Shown here in pieces: positions 33,548 to 45,589 of a stretch of 64,000 bases of DNA; position 1 is the stretch's first letter, and each line of letters opens with the position of its first letter. The stretch comes from Taenia hydatigena. Its lineage: Eukaryota > Platyhelminthes > Cestoda > Cyclophyllidea > Taeniidae. The translations under genes and the position numbers were made by a program. The notes under the pieces were generated by a model. The model saw only the letters and a program-made list of their open reading frames with translations. It ran no database searches and was not told where the DNA came from. The stretch is from assembly GCA_036345935.2 (NCBI GenBank), contig JADWOT020000001.1:34639412-34703411 (forward strand). The letters run 5' to 3'.

Positions 33548-36500
33548 TAATCATAAAAGAATGCCTAAAACTGTTCGTAGCTAAGGATCTATGGTTTCAT
33601 ACAACTTACCACTAGGAAGACAATTTTACAAAAGTTAGAGGCTTGTAAGTATTTCGAATGCATTCGTCAGGTTGCCTAGTCGGCCAGACAAAAGCATTGG
33701 GATTATGCGTACTTTGGTTGGATGGACGCTCTTGTCGCAATGGTCGCGATGCGCGTGGAGATTGTGGCACAGATTGCAGTGGTAAGGGATCGGTGTAAGT
33801 ACGACCTGTCTGGCCGCCAGTCCTGATTTCCTCCCTGTTGAAGAGGAGGAGTTAGTTTTGCTGCTAGCTGGTGCGTGTGTGTGCTTGTGTATTTGTGACA
33901 ATAAAGGCGGATAAGACAGAAGTGGTAAAAGAGGAAGAGAAAGGAAGGAGACGTCTGCAGTGCATGGATGAATGAATGGAAAAGAAAGAAAGAGTAAAGA
34001 AGAAGAGGAGGACAAGACCTCTACGACGATTAAGTGAAAGAAAGGAATGGAAAATGGAGGCGAGCGTTTGTCTGTGTAAATGAAGTAGGAGCAGGAAGAC
34101 TGGAATGGGTAGGAAGGAGAAGAGAATGTTGGATAATTGGATGTTGAGGAGGAGGCAGTGATGCATGTAAGTATGTGGGAGACTTTAAAACAGTATCAGT
34201 GATGGAGATGTGCATGGGAGTGGAAGATAATGATAAATTGTTAATGCAAGTGTGTGTGAGATTGACTTTAGAAATCGCAGGGTGAAACCCTGTAATAAGT
34301 GGTTGTTTACTGACTTATTGCCTTGCTTATTTTAAAAGTGAGAGCAAAAGGGAAGCGAATAAGAACATTCGCCAACAATAAAAAAATGGACGAAAAATGC
34401 AGGGAAGTTTATAGTTTGCCACGTACAAAGATAATTAAAAAAGAAGGAGACGAAATGAAGCGTAAGAATATAATGCGCATGATAGAGCTAAGAAGGAGGG
34501 CAGGAAGGAGGCAAATGATAGGTGAGTAAATGTGTGCATCACGTATATGTGACGGTGGGAATGATGATGGAAGGAGAAAATGGTGGGGAAGAACTTGGTA
34601 GAGTCAAAGACATAAGTAAAACTAAGGAAAATTGCGTTTGGCACTCTTTTATGTAATTAATGAGTTTTATCTTGGTTGAAATGAGATGTATGTAAAAGAA
34701 TGATTTGTGGCAGTACGGAGCAACGCTCAGTAGACCTATGGTAGTGAAAGGCAAGGAGGATGGAATTAAGGGACCCTCACCTTGCTGTTTTATTAAGCAG
34801 ATTAAATGGGAAAGGAAATGAGTAAAAAGGTGGATAAAAGCGGGAAAGAATAAAGGAAGGAAGGAAGGAAAAAAGGAAGGAAGGAAGGAAGGAAGGAGGG
34901 AAGGAAGGAAGGAAGGAAGGGAGGAAGGAAGGAAGGAAGGAAGGAAGGAAGGAAGGAAGGAAGGAAGGAAGGAAGGAGGGAAGGAAGGAAGGAAGGAAGG
35001 GAGGAAGGAAGGAAGGAAGGAAGGAAGGAAGGAAGGAAGGAAGGAAGGAAGGAAGGAAGGAAGGAAGGAAGGAAGGAAGGAAGGAAGGAAGGAAGGAAGG
35101 AAGGAATATTGACTGCATGCGAGGTGATAGAGATAGAAGGGTGAGTTAGTAGTCGTGATGGTGGTGGGCGGAAAGAGGTGAGCATGCGATGACAAGTGAT
35201 CAAGAAAGTTCACGTGGGTGAAAAGAAGAGAGCTAAAAATAAGGGAATAGAAGCCTTGGTAGATGGTGAAAACGTGAATAACACTGTGTCGCCTATGTGT
35301 GACGATGGGAAGGTAGGCATTATAAGGTGAGAACGCATCGAAATAGAAGTTGACAAGGCCAAGGATACGCTTGACTAAATGGAAAGGGTTAAAGAAGCCT
35401 ACTTGATAAGTGGTTTCAAATCATGTCAAAACAAAATTTGCTATCGAATATAAGGTAATATAGAGGGAGAGGAGAGGGGAGGCGAGAGTGAGTAACTGCT
35501 TTGTGTTAATTTAGAGGGCAGTAGAGGTAGCAGTAGGCACTAAAATGATTTCAAATGACCATAAATCATCTGCATTTTTTGCAGCATGAGGAGACCACGT
35601 GAGCTTTAAATAAAAAAAACGATGCCAATGGCGCCAAAATGACACCAAAGGATATCCGGGGTTATAAACTTACGCTAACTAACTTTAAAATGCTACCTAA
35701 CCCCCCAAAAATCTGTTCCGGTGGGTGGCTTGGCTGGTCAGCCATTTGAACTTGACTCGCTTGTCATCAAAAGTGACTGCGACTGCAGATGACTCAGTTA
35801 CTGCCAACATCGTCACATCTTACTGGTCGACTATTGCACTCCCAACTCTCACTTAAGCCACCAATGCTTATGCTCTCTCGATGGTGTGATACAATGTTAG
35901 CAAGATGGTATATGGACTCTGAAATTGATTGCGAATAGGACATAAAACACTTGCATGGGTAGTTGAGCCAGGTACATGCTAAAATATTGAATGTCTCAAG
36001 CAAATGAACAACCGGCAAATTCACATTCACAGGCCTAATAGGTTTCTGCTAAAAATGTGCTGTTCTGCTTAGCATTTGAAAGGTCAATCTCATGTCAACT
36101 AAACCTGCCTCACCCACGTCCTCAGTGATTCCAGGGGGAGGTGCAAAGCACAGGCGGCTAACACGATTAGGTCGTATTTTGTCAATCAGTTAATGTTCGA
36201 CACAGACAACCCAAACGTGTGCAAAAGTAAGGGTCCTAATATCAAAGGTTCATTTAATCATGCGCCACCTTTCGCAACTTAATGACACTCACACGAGATG
36301 AGGTTAGCTTTGGCCTCGATTTGAATTCTGATTGTGATTACGACCGCGGATCATAATTCGTGACGCTCACCGATCCCAAGTTAGTTACTGAAATGGGAAA
36401 CCAAATATGTCTAAGTTTGAAATCGGCATTCCTTGGTCTTCGACGTAAACTCAGCGTGTGTATCGATAACTGTAAAGCGGTGGGTGAATTCACAACTCAA

Positions 36501-37025
36501 ATTCGATGTTGAGAGGTTATTAACAAGGGTTGAGGCAGGACTAATGTGCCTCGGTGTCTGCAAGCACACGCCACCAGATACCACGCGTACGATTGTGCGA
36601 TCCACAGGAAAGCAAATGTCTTCACAAAGAGAATCGCACCGGTCTAATCAGGTAATATAGTATAATATTTATTTGAAAGCTTTTATACAACTTAGTAAGT
36701 GCCTTCATAGACCAGCTAATGGAGGACATGCTTGAGCGTGTAAAGCTCTCCTTCTTCTCCATATGATATAAAGACAGGCTCACTGTACCATCTCTACTGA
36801 AATAATCGTCCAATCGTTTCGCCACCAGCTGCACCAAATGCAACAGCTATCAAATGACTTGGAAAAAGGGAGAAAGTAGAAACCATTTACTGCCTCGAAC
36901 ATCTTTTGCATGCAGTCCGAGTTCGGGAGGAGATCCAACGTTTGCCACATCGAGCCTGTCACAACAAGCGTTTGCTTTGACGTGAAGACATCGGCTACGG
37001 CATTGAGGTGTCTACGATCCTGATG
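33548..37025 (-). pseudogene. Multi-exon gene, copy C (right arm, truncated)
   Basis: Minus-strand counterpart of copy B: exons at 37025-36891, from 36828, from 36643, and 35800-35697 keep the same frames. Two defects distinguish it. Near 33624 the run of five A in copy B is four, which shifts the frame of the penultimate exon so that it meets TAG at the donor. The arm also ends at 33548 inside the terminal exon, after the bases for about GSFYD, so the native stop is lost. It is therefore probably a non-functional or altered-end copy. It points toward the spacer gene on the same strand, so read-through or fusion transcripts are conceivable. Confidence 0.45.
34853..35106 (+). repeat. (GGAA)n microsatellite, right arm
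   Basis: 254 bp of GGAA units with the same pattern of interruptions as the left arm (reverse complement), but 19 bp shorter. Confidence 0.97.
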
Positions 37026-37921
37026 CTAAAATCCGGACAATTGACATGCAAAATGGCACATTCATTATCGCTCAGCTGCATCCTTTCTCGGTGACACGAC
37101 TTGGAGTCGACACTGCAGCGAGAATGGATAAAATTAACGGGACTGGATGGGAAGTCGCACTGTGGTTCGTTATCCGCATCAACAAAGCTTTGATTAGTTA
37201 ACATAAAGTGCAACTTAAAACATGCGTAATGCATGTTCAAAAGACTACTGCTGCGTCTCTATTAGGTCTGCAAATGGAAGAAGGAGTGATTAACTGGCCA
37301 CGTGAGTGAGGTGGCATGCGAATCAATTGTCACGTTTAGGCAAACTGATAAGATCCCAGACCCCAAATATGGGACTCAGTCTACACTGTGAAGTCATTTT
37401 AAATCTATAAGAACTGAACAATTTAACATTCACGCGGAGACTTCACTCGAAATGAGGGGGTCGCGACATCCCGAGTGTGTCCCTAAGTACCAGTATCGCT
37501 GCTGACCATCCAGCCATCCATCAATCTGTCAATTCAAGGGTTCCATCTAATTTTTTCGTTTTAGTTATTTTAGTGTTAAGACAAAAAAAACGAAGTTATG
37601 AGTGAAGGAGGCAGACCACTCCAGCAGAATGCCACTGAGTGTTGGTGTTTTTCGTGAAGAAAAAGACTAAATTATTATGCCAGGGTTTTGTAGATATGCC
37701 AAAGCTGCAGCAGAACATTAGCATATGTCTTACCAGAACCACATGTTGCATTCTGATTTCTCCACTTGAACCCGCACGCCACACACGCGTGACATGTGGA
37801 GATCGTCAAGCTATGATAGCTGACATCGTTGAGATTGTCAATGACTTTGCCTTATAGTTTTGTGCATTGATGGATTAGACTTACCAATTTGAAAACCAAG
37901 TTGTCCTTAAAATGCTTTCTC

Positions 37922-39950
37922 TATGGATATCGCTGATGCAAGGCACTGCGACAGTAAAGCTGACTGAAGGGTTGTAAAAATGAAGTTGGACGAGGCCTGA
38001 AATCCATCGAGGCTGGTAAATGTACCTTTGAAAAGCCAATGCGATTGATACTTGGCTCATCTTACAGCCAAACATAAGACCGGAACCTTGTGCCTTAGTG
38101 AGTTGATGCCACAACTAGGCTTGTGGTCAGTAAGACATCGCACATCCTTAAGACATTGGTTCCTACCAAGTCACCTCGCAGGGACCGAGCGCATCACGAG
38201 AGGCTTTCTGCAATCCCGTTGATGTCTTGCAGTTGCACAAAGCTGTCGAGTGGGGAGAAGGGATATCTTCTTTTGGACTCTTTATTCCATAATCGCTTCG
38301 AAACGTCCACTAACATCTACCACCGTGCATACTAGCCATAGCCAAATACAACCATCCCCGTCTAACTATAGGTTTTGAATCTTTTGATTTGACAGTATCA
38401 CAAACGAATGACAAGTTAGTCAACCAATTAACGCGTGGTCTATACCTGAAAGTGTGAGTGGGCCACATATTAGACCTGACCTGAAACGTTGCATTCACAA
38501 TGTGTGAATGCATAACGATACCGTTGGTGGCATTTGAAAAACGCAAGTGAGCTGACACTCGTGCATCATGACTGGGTAATCGACAAGTACAAATGAATTG
38601 CAAAACATTGATAACACACTCTTCTGAAGCTCCTTTCAAACGGTCTTTGGCCAAATTGAGGGAAAGTCATCCTCCATGCAGAGTGGGGCTGCTCCCTCGT
38701 ACTCCGTTTCCATCTGCAAGGTTAGAAGCATACCGACATCCGTAGAAGTGTTGATACCTGATTTCATGAATGCCTTGAATGCTGGAGGCGATCGCACACT
38801 CCACTAGCCATTACCTCTCTTACTTGACGCATTAGTAGTCAACCCGTGACCTAACCTATGTCTTACCTCTAACAACGATCGCGACCCATTTGGCGCATTG
38901 GGCCGCATTTTGTGTCATCATTGTCAGCATTGGTATAAGGACATCACCACAGACATTTGTACCTGCAATCAGTTGATACCACATCGCCCTCGTTGACTAG
39001 TGGACCAGTAGGTCGTGATTGTGGCTACAGGTACTGTCACCATGCGTCACTTCTTACTCACTAATAATTATGCAAACGATTAATGTTTACGTCATTACTT
39101 TTTACCCGATCTGCTTAAGTGGGTGGCAAAAGTGAGGACTTGATGTGGCGAAGCTTTATTCAAATCAAACTATCGTGCCAAAATGCAAGGGAATGGGGTA
39201 AAGGAAAGGTGGATTTATCAAAGCTTTCCACCACTCCTTTTGGCTCTGTGTTGGCACTTTGCCACCGAACCATTCGCTAACGTTGACAAATCGGAAGTCA
39301 TTTCGGCACATCGGCACATTCGCACTACATGTGCTTGACGAAGCGGTCCTTAATGTTGGACGATAAGCTGTCTGCTCTAAATTCACCCGTTTTGGGTAAA
39401 CAAAAGCTGCAAATTGAAATGATGGAGGAATGGTCCTTTGTGGTCAGAACTCTTCGGGTACGGGCATGAAGGCGTAAACAAACCAGCAAATCCATAAAAA
39501 TGTGTGACAGACTCGACCTTCACTCCCTTAGAAAGGGTAGAGTGAGAGCGGTCAACGAGCAGACTTTATTTGTACTGACTCAGCTTGATAGACCGATTAC
39601 CGTCACACAAAAGAATTCGGACAGTTTTACTTGTCTTTCAATGCCATTTTCATAGACATAGGGCACATAGGACAGGATGTTAACTTTAGGCAAACACTCA
39701 ACAGGAAAAGTTGGTCATGCACTAGATCGGACCCGAGCTACTGCGGTCACCACGTGAGAGAAATGCAGGTATGCAAGCGCCTCGTGTTTCGTGACTAGGC
39801 AATCATCGATTGTGACAGAGGTCGTACTCAGTGGTACCACATCTGATTAATGGCGACGCAGAACGAACTAGATTCTCATAAGGGTGAATGATTGTAGGAG
39901 AAGTAGGACCGCCTTGCTTCCCTTGTTACGAGTAGACTGAGAGCAAGAAG
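37922..39950. other. No gene recognised beyond the right arm
   Basis: A minus-strand frame at 37881-38114 crosses the arm edge and contains SQVSIALAFQRYIYQPRW, but it lacks supporting splice sites. Otherwise only short overlapping frames. Confidence 0.35.
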
Positions 39951-39959
39951 CAAGCGCTC

Positions 39960-40210
39960 TTCATTGGTGGCACAATAAACAGAGTAGAGCGACGAGAGAA
40001 TTGAGCTGATTCGAAAAGAACTCTTCTCCATCGAAGGCAGATGACGATGGTTCCGTAGCATGAAGCATGTTCGTCTAACATTGAGGACTGCTTACTCAAG
40101 TATATATATCGCAAATGCGCTGATGTACTGAGGTGGATGGAGAACTGTCTCTTTTGCCACGTGACGCGGTAGTCAATCTGGTCGTTAAAATCGACGAAGT
40201 GTGCGTGTCA
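39960..40210 (+). repeat. Dispersed repeat, family R5 copy
   Basis: Shares the order gaaggcagatgacgatggtt, then a gtagc-gttcg(t)c block, cattgaggactgctta, and a gatgaggtggatggagaact-like block with 50480-50720, 51560-51760, 53150-53260, 55040-55130 and parts of 5920-6060 and 45780-45900. Copies are diverged and contain stops in all frames. Confidence 0.6.
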
Positions 40211-40219
40211 GCGACGCTT

Positions 40220-42640
40220 CCTCCCCACGATATCATCCGTTCTTCCCTATACGTACATCATCTCAGCCACTCAACTTTGTTCATGTCATCAGTGATGTAG
40301 AACGTCCTCTGTCTGCACTCAAATTACTGGTTTGGTGGAAGTAAGTGAAACCAAAAAAACTGATCATGAATGCTGGTTGGTCAGCTATTCATCAAGCTCG
40401 CTTCCTAGTCAATCCTCTCTCTCTGATTGCAACACCAGCATGAAGCAGTTTGGGAAGCGTGTCAATTGTTGTTCATAACAACATGGTGTAGGAGACTGGA
40501 TATCGCTTAAAAGATCTTACAGACGAAACACAAGAATAAGAACTGAGAACCGAGACACAGTCTCTACACATCAGTGATACCATCTTAGGTATTGAGTAAC
40601 AGCATCTTCTACATGATCTTCACAGACATGCGAGATCTCCACTGAAAATGTCCTCAAATGTTTTTCTGTTACTTTCACCCTTGGTGACTCATTGGCGGCC
40701 ACGTTATCAAAAATGTACCTACCAGAAGAAGGAAAGCAACATCATTGACTAGATTCAGAAGGGCGAAGTGTTATGGGTTCTTGCAATCTCAGCGGACTCC
40801 AAGTCTTCCGACAATTGCTCACAGGTCAAGAGCAATCAGCAACCATCAATACGCTCAGCAGAAACCCCCCAGAACATGGACTCGTCTGTAGGCGCCATCG
40901 CCGCTGTCTGGTTTCCTTGCCAGCTCCCATTCACTCAGTCGCACATTGACTCATTCGTTAAATGGGCAACAATGGCTCTGTCTTCAGGCCTCTGTCCGAT
41001 GAGTTCCTCCATTCTAGTTTGACCAAATCACCTACCTGGCCTACCAACTGCTCAACTGATTAGTTTCTATCGCTGCCTACCCCATTACAGTGTCTGCGTC
41101 CTCTGGAGGCGTTGATGTCACCCCTCCAGACCTTGATGTTTTCATGACGAAGATGCTAGCAATAATGTGGCTCATTACAGATGGGTGGATTAGAATTGAT
41201 GGATGAGTACATCCGAAGAACTGGGAGCTATTGTAGCGAAACGCAGACGATAGTCTCAAAATCTGAGGTAAAATTCTTGTCATCCTTCTACTTCGATTAT
41301 CTTCACAGTGGAAAGTTGTGAACGTAATCAAAGTAGAAGGTAGGCAAGAATTTTACATCTGATTTTTGAAACTTCCACTTGCGTTTACGTTGTCGTTTAG
41401 CGACAAAACCCACGTTTTGGCAAAATTGATGGTGCCCGACAATGAGCTCCGATTGCGAAGAAGAGGTTGGATCCTAAAAACCCAAGCTGATTGCATTGCA
41501 TTACATAAGCTATGCAACGCCCACTTAAGGAGGGCAAAATGAGCAAAGCAACTTCCTGTTCGCCAACGTCTTCACTTCGCCGAAACGTGAGAATAGCGAT
41601 GTGGTTGGCTCATTGCTCGTAAGGGTGACGAAAAAACTTGAAATTTGTGTGCGTGGCAGCGAGTTGTCGGGAAGGTGATGTGAGTCGCTGTTGCGAGCGT
41701 GGATCGAATGTAACGAATCCAACGAAACATGCTGTGCTTAATAAAAGCCTCCTTTTAGCTCTTAATTAAATATGAGGTGTAGTTGGTAGTCATGTTGTGG
41801 GAGTGAGCGATAGGCTGAGGTGAGGAGAGCAAATGGTCAAAGAAGAGACGTGGGAGAAAATGGGGTGACGCGCAGACTTAAATGCATGGATTCGCAAGTT
41901 GTGGGATTATTACATTCACTAAATTGATGGCCACAAGATTTAGTGTTACTCTACAAATCGTCATCTTGCTGGCGACTTGTCGAGTTTGTCCAAGTCGTTG
42001 TCATCTACTTTGGTGCTAAGATGTGATTGAATCAAATTTCTGTCATCTAACAACACTTCTTTTGCTAAATCTAAGCTTTAAACTGACAAAGTAGGCGATG
42101 CCTTACTATTAATTTACCCTACACTCGTGAAATTAGCACTGAAAAGCCTCTGGTTTTAAATCTTTGAAGCTACATCTCGAAAACTTGGCAAGGTTAACTA
42201 ATCAATGTTTGCACAACTCGCGCAGTAACAATTCAAATTTTAATCAAGCTGCCTGACGATGGTGGCCACTACCACGATGATGGCCATCGTGGAGGTAAAC
42301 GAGGCTTGTTGAGGAATGAGAAATAGTAGGATGCAAGATTCCTGTGTTCATCGTCACCGCCGCTGCTGGAGAGTTGATGAGTACAAACACGCTTCCAACT
42401 GCCAAATAGATCTGGCAGTTTTGGCAGGCTTGGCACTGCTTGTGATAGTTGATTAACGCGGTAGCTGGTTTAGTCCAACGGTTTAGAAGATAAATGATCA
42501 GTGGGTGATTAGAAGAGATGAAGATGAGCAGTATGAGTGCCCTGAATGCAAATGCTGTTGAATGCTCAAATGAGAGCTAATAATATGGGCTTTGATTTAA
42601 GAGAAGCTGCAGCATTTAAAGCAACTTCTAAGCATCTGCC
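40220..42640. other. No gene recognised
   Basis: A block near 40785-40860 (ggtcaagagcaatcag) recurs at 58520-58545. Otherwise there are only short frames on both strands, none with motifs or splice support. Confidence 0.4.
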
Positions 42641-42649
42641 TATCTTTCC

Positions 42650-43300
42650 TCTTTTACTGAAGATGGAAAACTACGTGTGCCACATTAAGCGCATCGCACT
42701 CAGCAAGGGATATTCCGGCCTTGTTGAAGTCTCCTTTCCACAGTCTAATTACTTCAGTCACGAGCCGCACACACACCTTTCCTTCCGTGCAAGTACACAA
42801 GGGAGCTGACTGATGGGCAGACACTGAAAGACGCTCCGCAGACGAATTCGTTGTCCCACATACATATGTGGCTACATGGCTGGCATATCGATCGTCGAGG
42901 CGAAGAGGACATGACTGTCGCAAAGAAATTGTCGATTTCCAACAACTCCAACTAACCATCGGAAAGGTGGTGCACATCTACGCCAACTTTACATATTATA
43001 CTACGTGCTAGTACGTTCGATCCTGCCTCAAGATGAACTACAAGCCTAAATATTCGCCTTTCTCCCTCGCCTCATTTGAGAGGCATACTTGGCTCTCTAT
43101 GGAGGAGTGGGATCGCAGTCAACCTGCACAGGAGGTTAAAGAGCACTCGTTGATCACACCTCGCCACGATGAAGAGAGCACTTAGCTTCCATCCTCTGAG
43201 ACTCTGGCGTATGCTTTGGACTAAAGGAGGAGGTGTGTCTCCTTCAATTTACCCAGTTAGCCACGCAGGCAACCAAGTGAGAAAGGAAGCGAATTTTTAA
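42650..43300 (+). repeat. Segmental duplicate of 63230-63840
   Basis: Shared blocks include cacgagycgc/cacacac, the tgcaagyaaacaa region, gtagacg-like words near 42970, tattcgc, tggctstc-atagagg and gcaggaggtyaaagag. The plus strand carries a small ATG-initiated frame at 43033-43185 (50 codons) reading YSPFSLASFERHTWLSMEEW, then AQEVKEHSLITP. The paralogue keeps a similar frame with an in-frame insertion. Confidence 0.6.
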
Positions 43301-43499
43301 ATTAGCTGCTGCATAACTTGTCAACTGACTGACTAGTCTATTAAACAACCAAATTATCATTTAACTGATGAATAGGTCCAAAGAGACTTATCCCTTGGCA
43401 TGGGCTGATGATTATGATGATTAAATAGCTATTGACAACTTAGATGGACAATGCTCTCTACCAGAGTTCGTTGGGGTATTACACGACCTGCCATTCTGT

Positions 43500-44115
43500 C
43501 CCATAAATTGTTGAGTGCGTAACTGGCCAAAGCGACAAACCAACCGAAAATTCGCCCAACCAGCAGCTAGCGACTGTTACTTTGTCAATGTTCTCTGGAG
43601 TGCGTCGATACCATCAGTGAAATTTGAGATTTGGAGATTTGCTCATCTTACCGCCCAATGGTAACGAAGTTGTATACCATGAATTCCTTAATTTGACTTA
43701 TGCGCCCGACACAACCGTGGCTTATTGTAGTCCATTGAATAACTTGGCATAGAGACGAACTCAATGTAAGCCATTGTCTTCTCTTCTTGTCTCAAGGCGC
43801 CCATCTTAATTACTTGGAACCCTCTGTTAGGCAAGTCTTTCCTTAGTGAAGACCAAATGCAGCATTTTCTGACTAGTTTCCAATGATATGAAAATGTCAT
43901 ACCCCCGGCCAACATCCAAGAGTTTAGTGCTGAATTGACTTTGGGTAGCCGTATTGCTGAGAGGCCGACTGACCAGACACTACCTCAAAAGCTGCTTAAG
44001 TGTAGAGGTGAAATCCTTCAGAGGTTGTTGGTGGGTTGAGAAACCGCTGGAGAATTAATTCAATCTGAGGTAATCACCCCTCTGTGTCTATGCCTATGCT
44101 GGCTGACCTTGTGTA
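43500..44115 (-). repeat. Inverted duplicate of 7370-7960
   Basis: See the partner at 7370. The aligned block runs from ttctctggagtgcgtcgata at 43590 to cacccctctgtgtctatgcc at 44080. Both copies have stops in all frames. Confidence 0.7.
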
Positions 44116-44119
44116 CTAA

Positions 44120-45450
44120 CTGCTCACACTCTGCTTGTTCCAAGGGCGAGGAGGTCAAAGAGGGGTGACGAATCTCACAACCTTTGGACTTCAATCAGCG
44201 ATCGCTCAAGTTGCCGTTCGTTAGACATGTCTGTAACGAGCCAACTGTTGGGCGTGGCTGTAGCTGTGGGTGATCCAGTTCACCATTTTCTCTCATTTGG
44301 CAATCAAGTGCGTAGGTTATAATAGGAGAAGGTCAAATGCCAATTAGATCAGTAACCATGCTACCAACATAGACAATACCACCAAAATTAAGAACCTCAG
44401 AAGCAGTTGCAAGCGTTTACTCCATTCAAAATTGGCTTACACTCCACTGAGTAACTAGCCATCCAAGAGGAACATGGCCAAAACGATCTTCCATTTAGAG
44501 AGGTTCGTCACATACTCAAGGTGGGGTGGAGGAAGATACTGCACACCGTTATGCGAATTGGATACTACATTCTTAATGCCTACATTTTTTCCAAGCCTCT
44601 TCTCTTTCCACGCCGATGCGCTTAATCCTTGCACGAATGACATCCTCTTTCAAACAAATGCGCATTCTTGCACACCTACAACAGTTGACTTGCTGACGGA
44701 GTAGGGGAAAAGAAGGAGGATTGCGCGCAATCTGGGCTGACTAGGATGCCACCCTGAGCTTAGTCAAAAGGTTGTGTGCTTCAGACCACAGCAGCCTCTC
44801 AATGTCCTTCGATTGCGGTCTACAAACTACAAGAATCATAAGCGCCACATGCAGAGAATTCGCATTACTCTTTGTGGATTATGCAAGATTTCACTTGGGT
44901 TTGAAAGACAATGATATTCAAGCGAGGACCAAACGCACCGGCGTGGAAAGAACAAAGGCTAGGCTGGGAGGCTTAGAACAGTTGCGAAGACACAACACGC
45001 TAGAAGTCTCACCACCCCACACTGGTGGTTAAAAGCCTGACGTCTCCTCAGCACTGATAAATGGCCTCAGTGTATGCGTAGAGGGATGAGAGTAAAAAGT
45101 CGATGCTGAGATTTTGTCGAGAAATAGCTCCACCACATCACCTCAGTCATATACCTCAAACAGATGGTGATACCGCATTCGCATTCTGGTTAAGGCTGCT
45201 ATAACACAACCTCTTTACGTAGTTGTGGAGTTCTCTTAGGTCAAGGCAGCGATAACCACTGAGATGTGAAAAGAAGCACAGTTATGCACGCCAACTCGGT
45301 CGTCATTGGCATCTCTAGCTGCTACGGTCATAGTCATAAGCACTCTCGTCCATCTGCTAGGCTGAACGGCTGAATTAATTACTGCGTCATTCACTGATGG
45401 GGACGAATATGCAGTCGCTTCGTCAAATTGGCTTATGCGCTTCATATAGG
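44120..45450. other. No gene recognised
   Basis: The part at 45240-45550 is a diverged relative of the R1/R5 repeats (catcattcactgatgggg and a gaagtgttcggcgaacac block). The rest has only short frames. Confidence 0.4.
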
Positions 45451-45589
45451 CTTGACTCAGTAGTCCTCAATGGTGAACGAGAAGTGTTCGGCGAACACCA
45501 TTCTTGCTGCGGAACCGTCATCATCTGCCTTCGAGAGGGAAAAGTGCTCTCATAACACTCATCACTCTGCCTTGTTCATCAATCACCAA

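Larger units (their letters stand above)
33548..37921 (-). repeat. Right arm of large inverted repeat
   Basis: 4374 bp, reverse complement of 25371-29803. Paired coordinates sum to about 63291 in the outer part, 63332 after the 41-bp deletion and 63350-63351 after the microsatellite, which confirms collinearity. The outer edge is at 37921, where aatgctttctc is followed by unrelated sequence. The inner edge at 33548 lies within the terminal exon of the gene carried on the arms. Confidence 0.9.

Noticed and set aside
28225..35106. CRISPR-like array
   Set aside because: The tandem units are tetranucleotides without spacers; no direct repeat with unique spacers occurs anywhere in the window.
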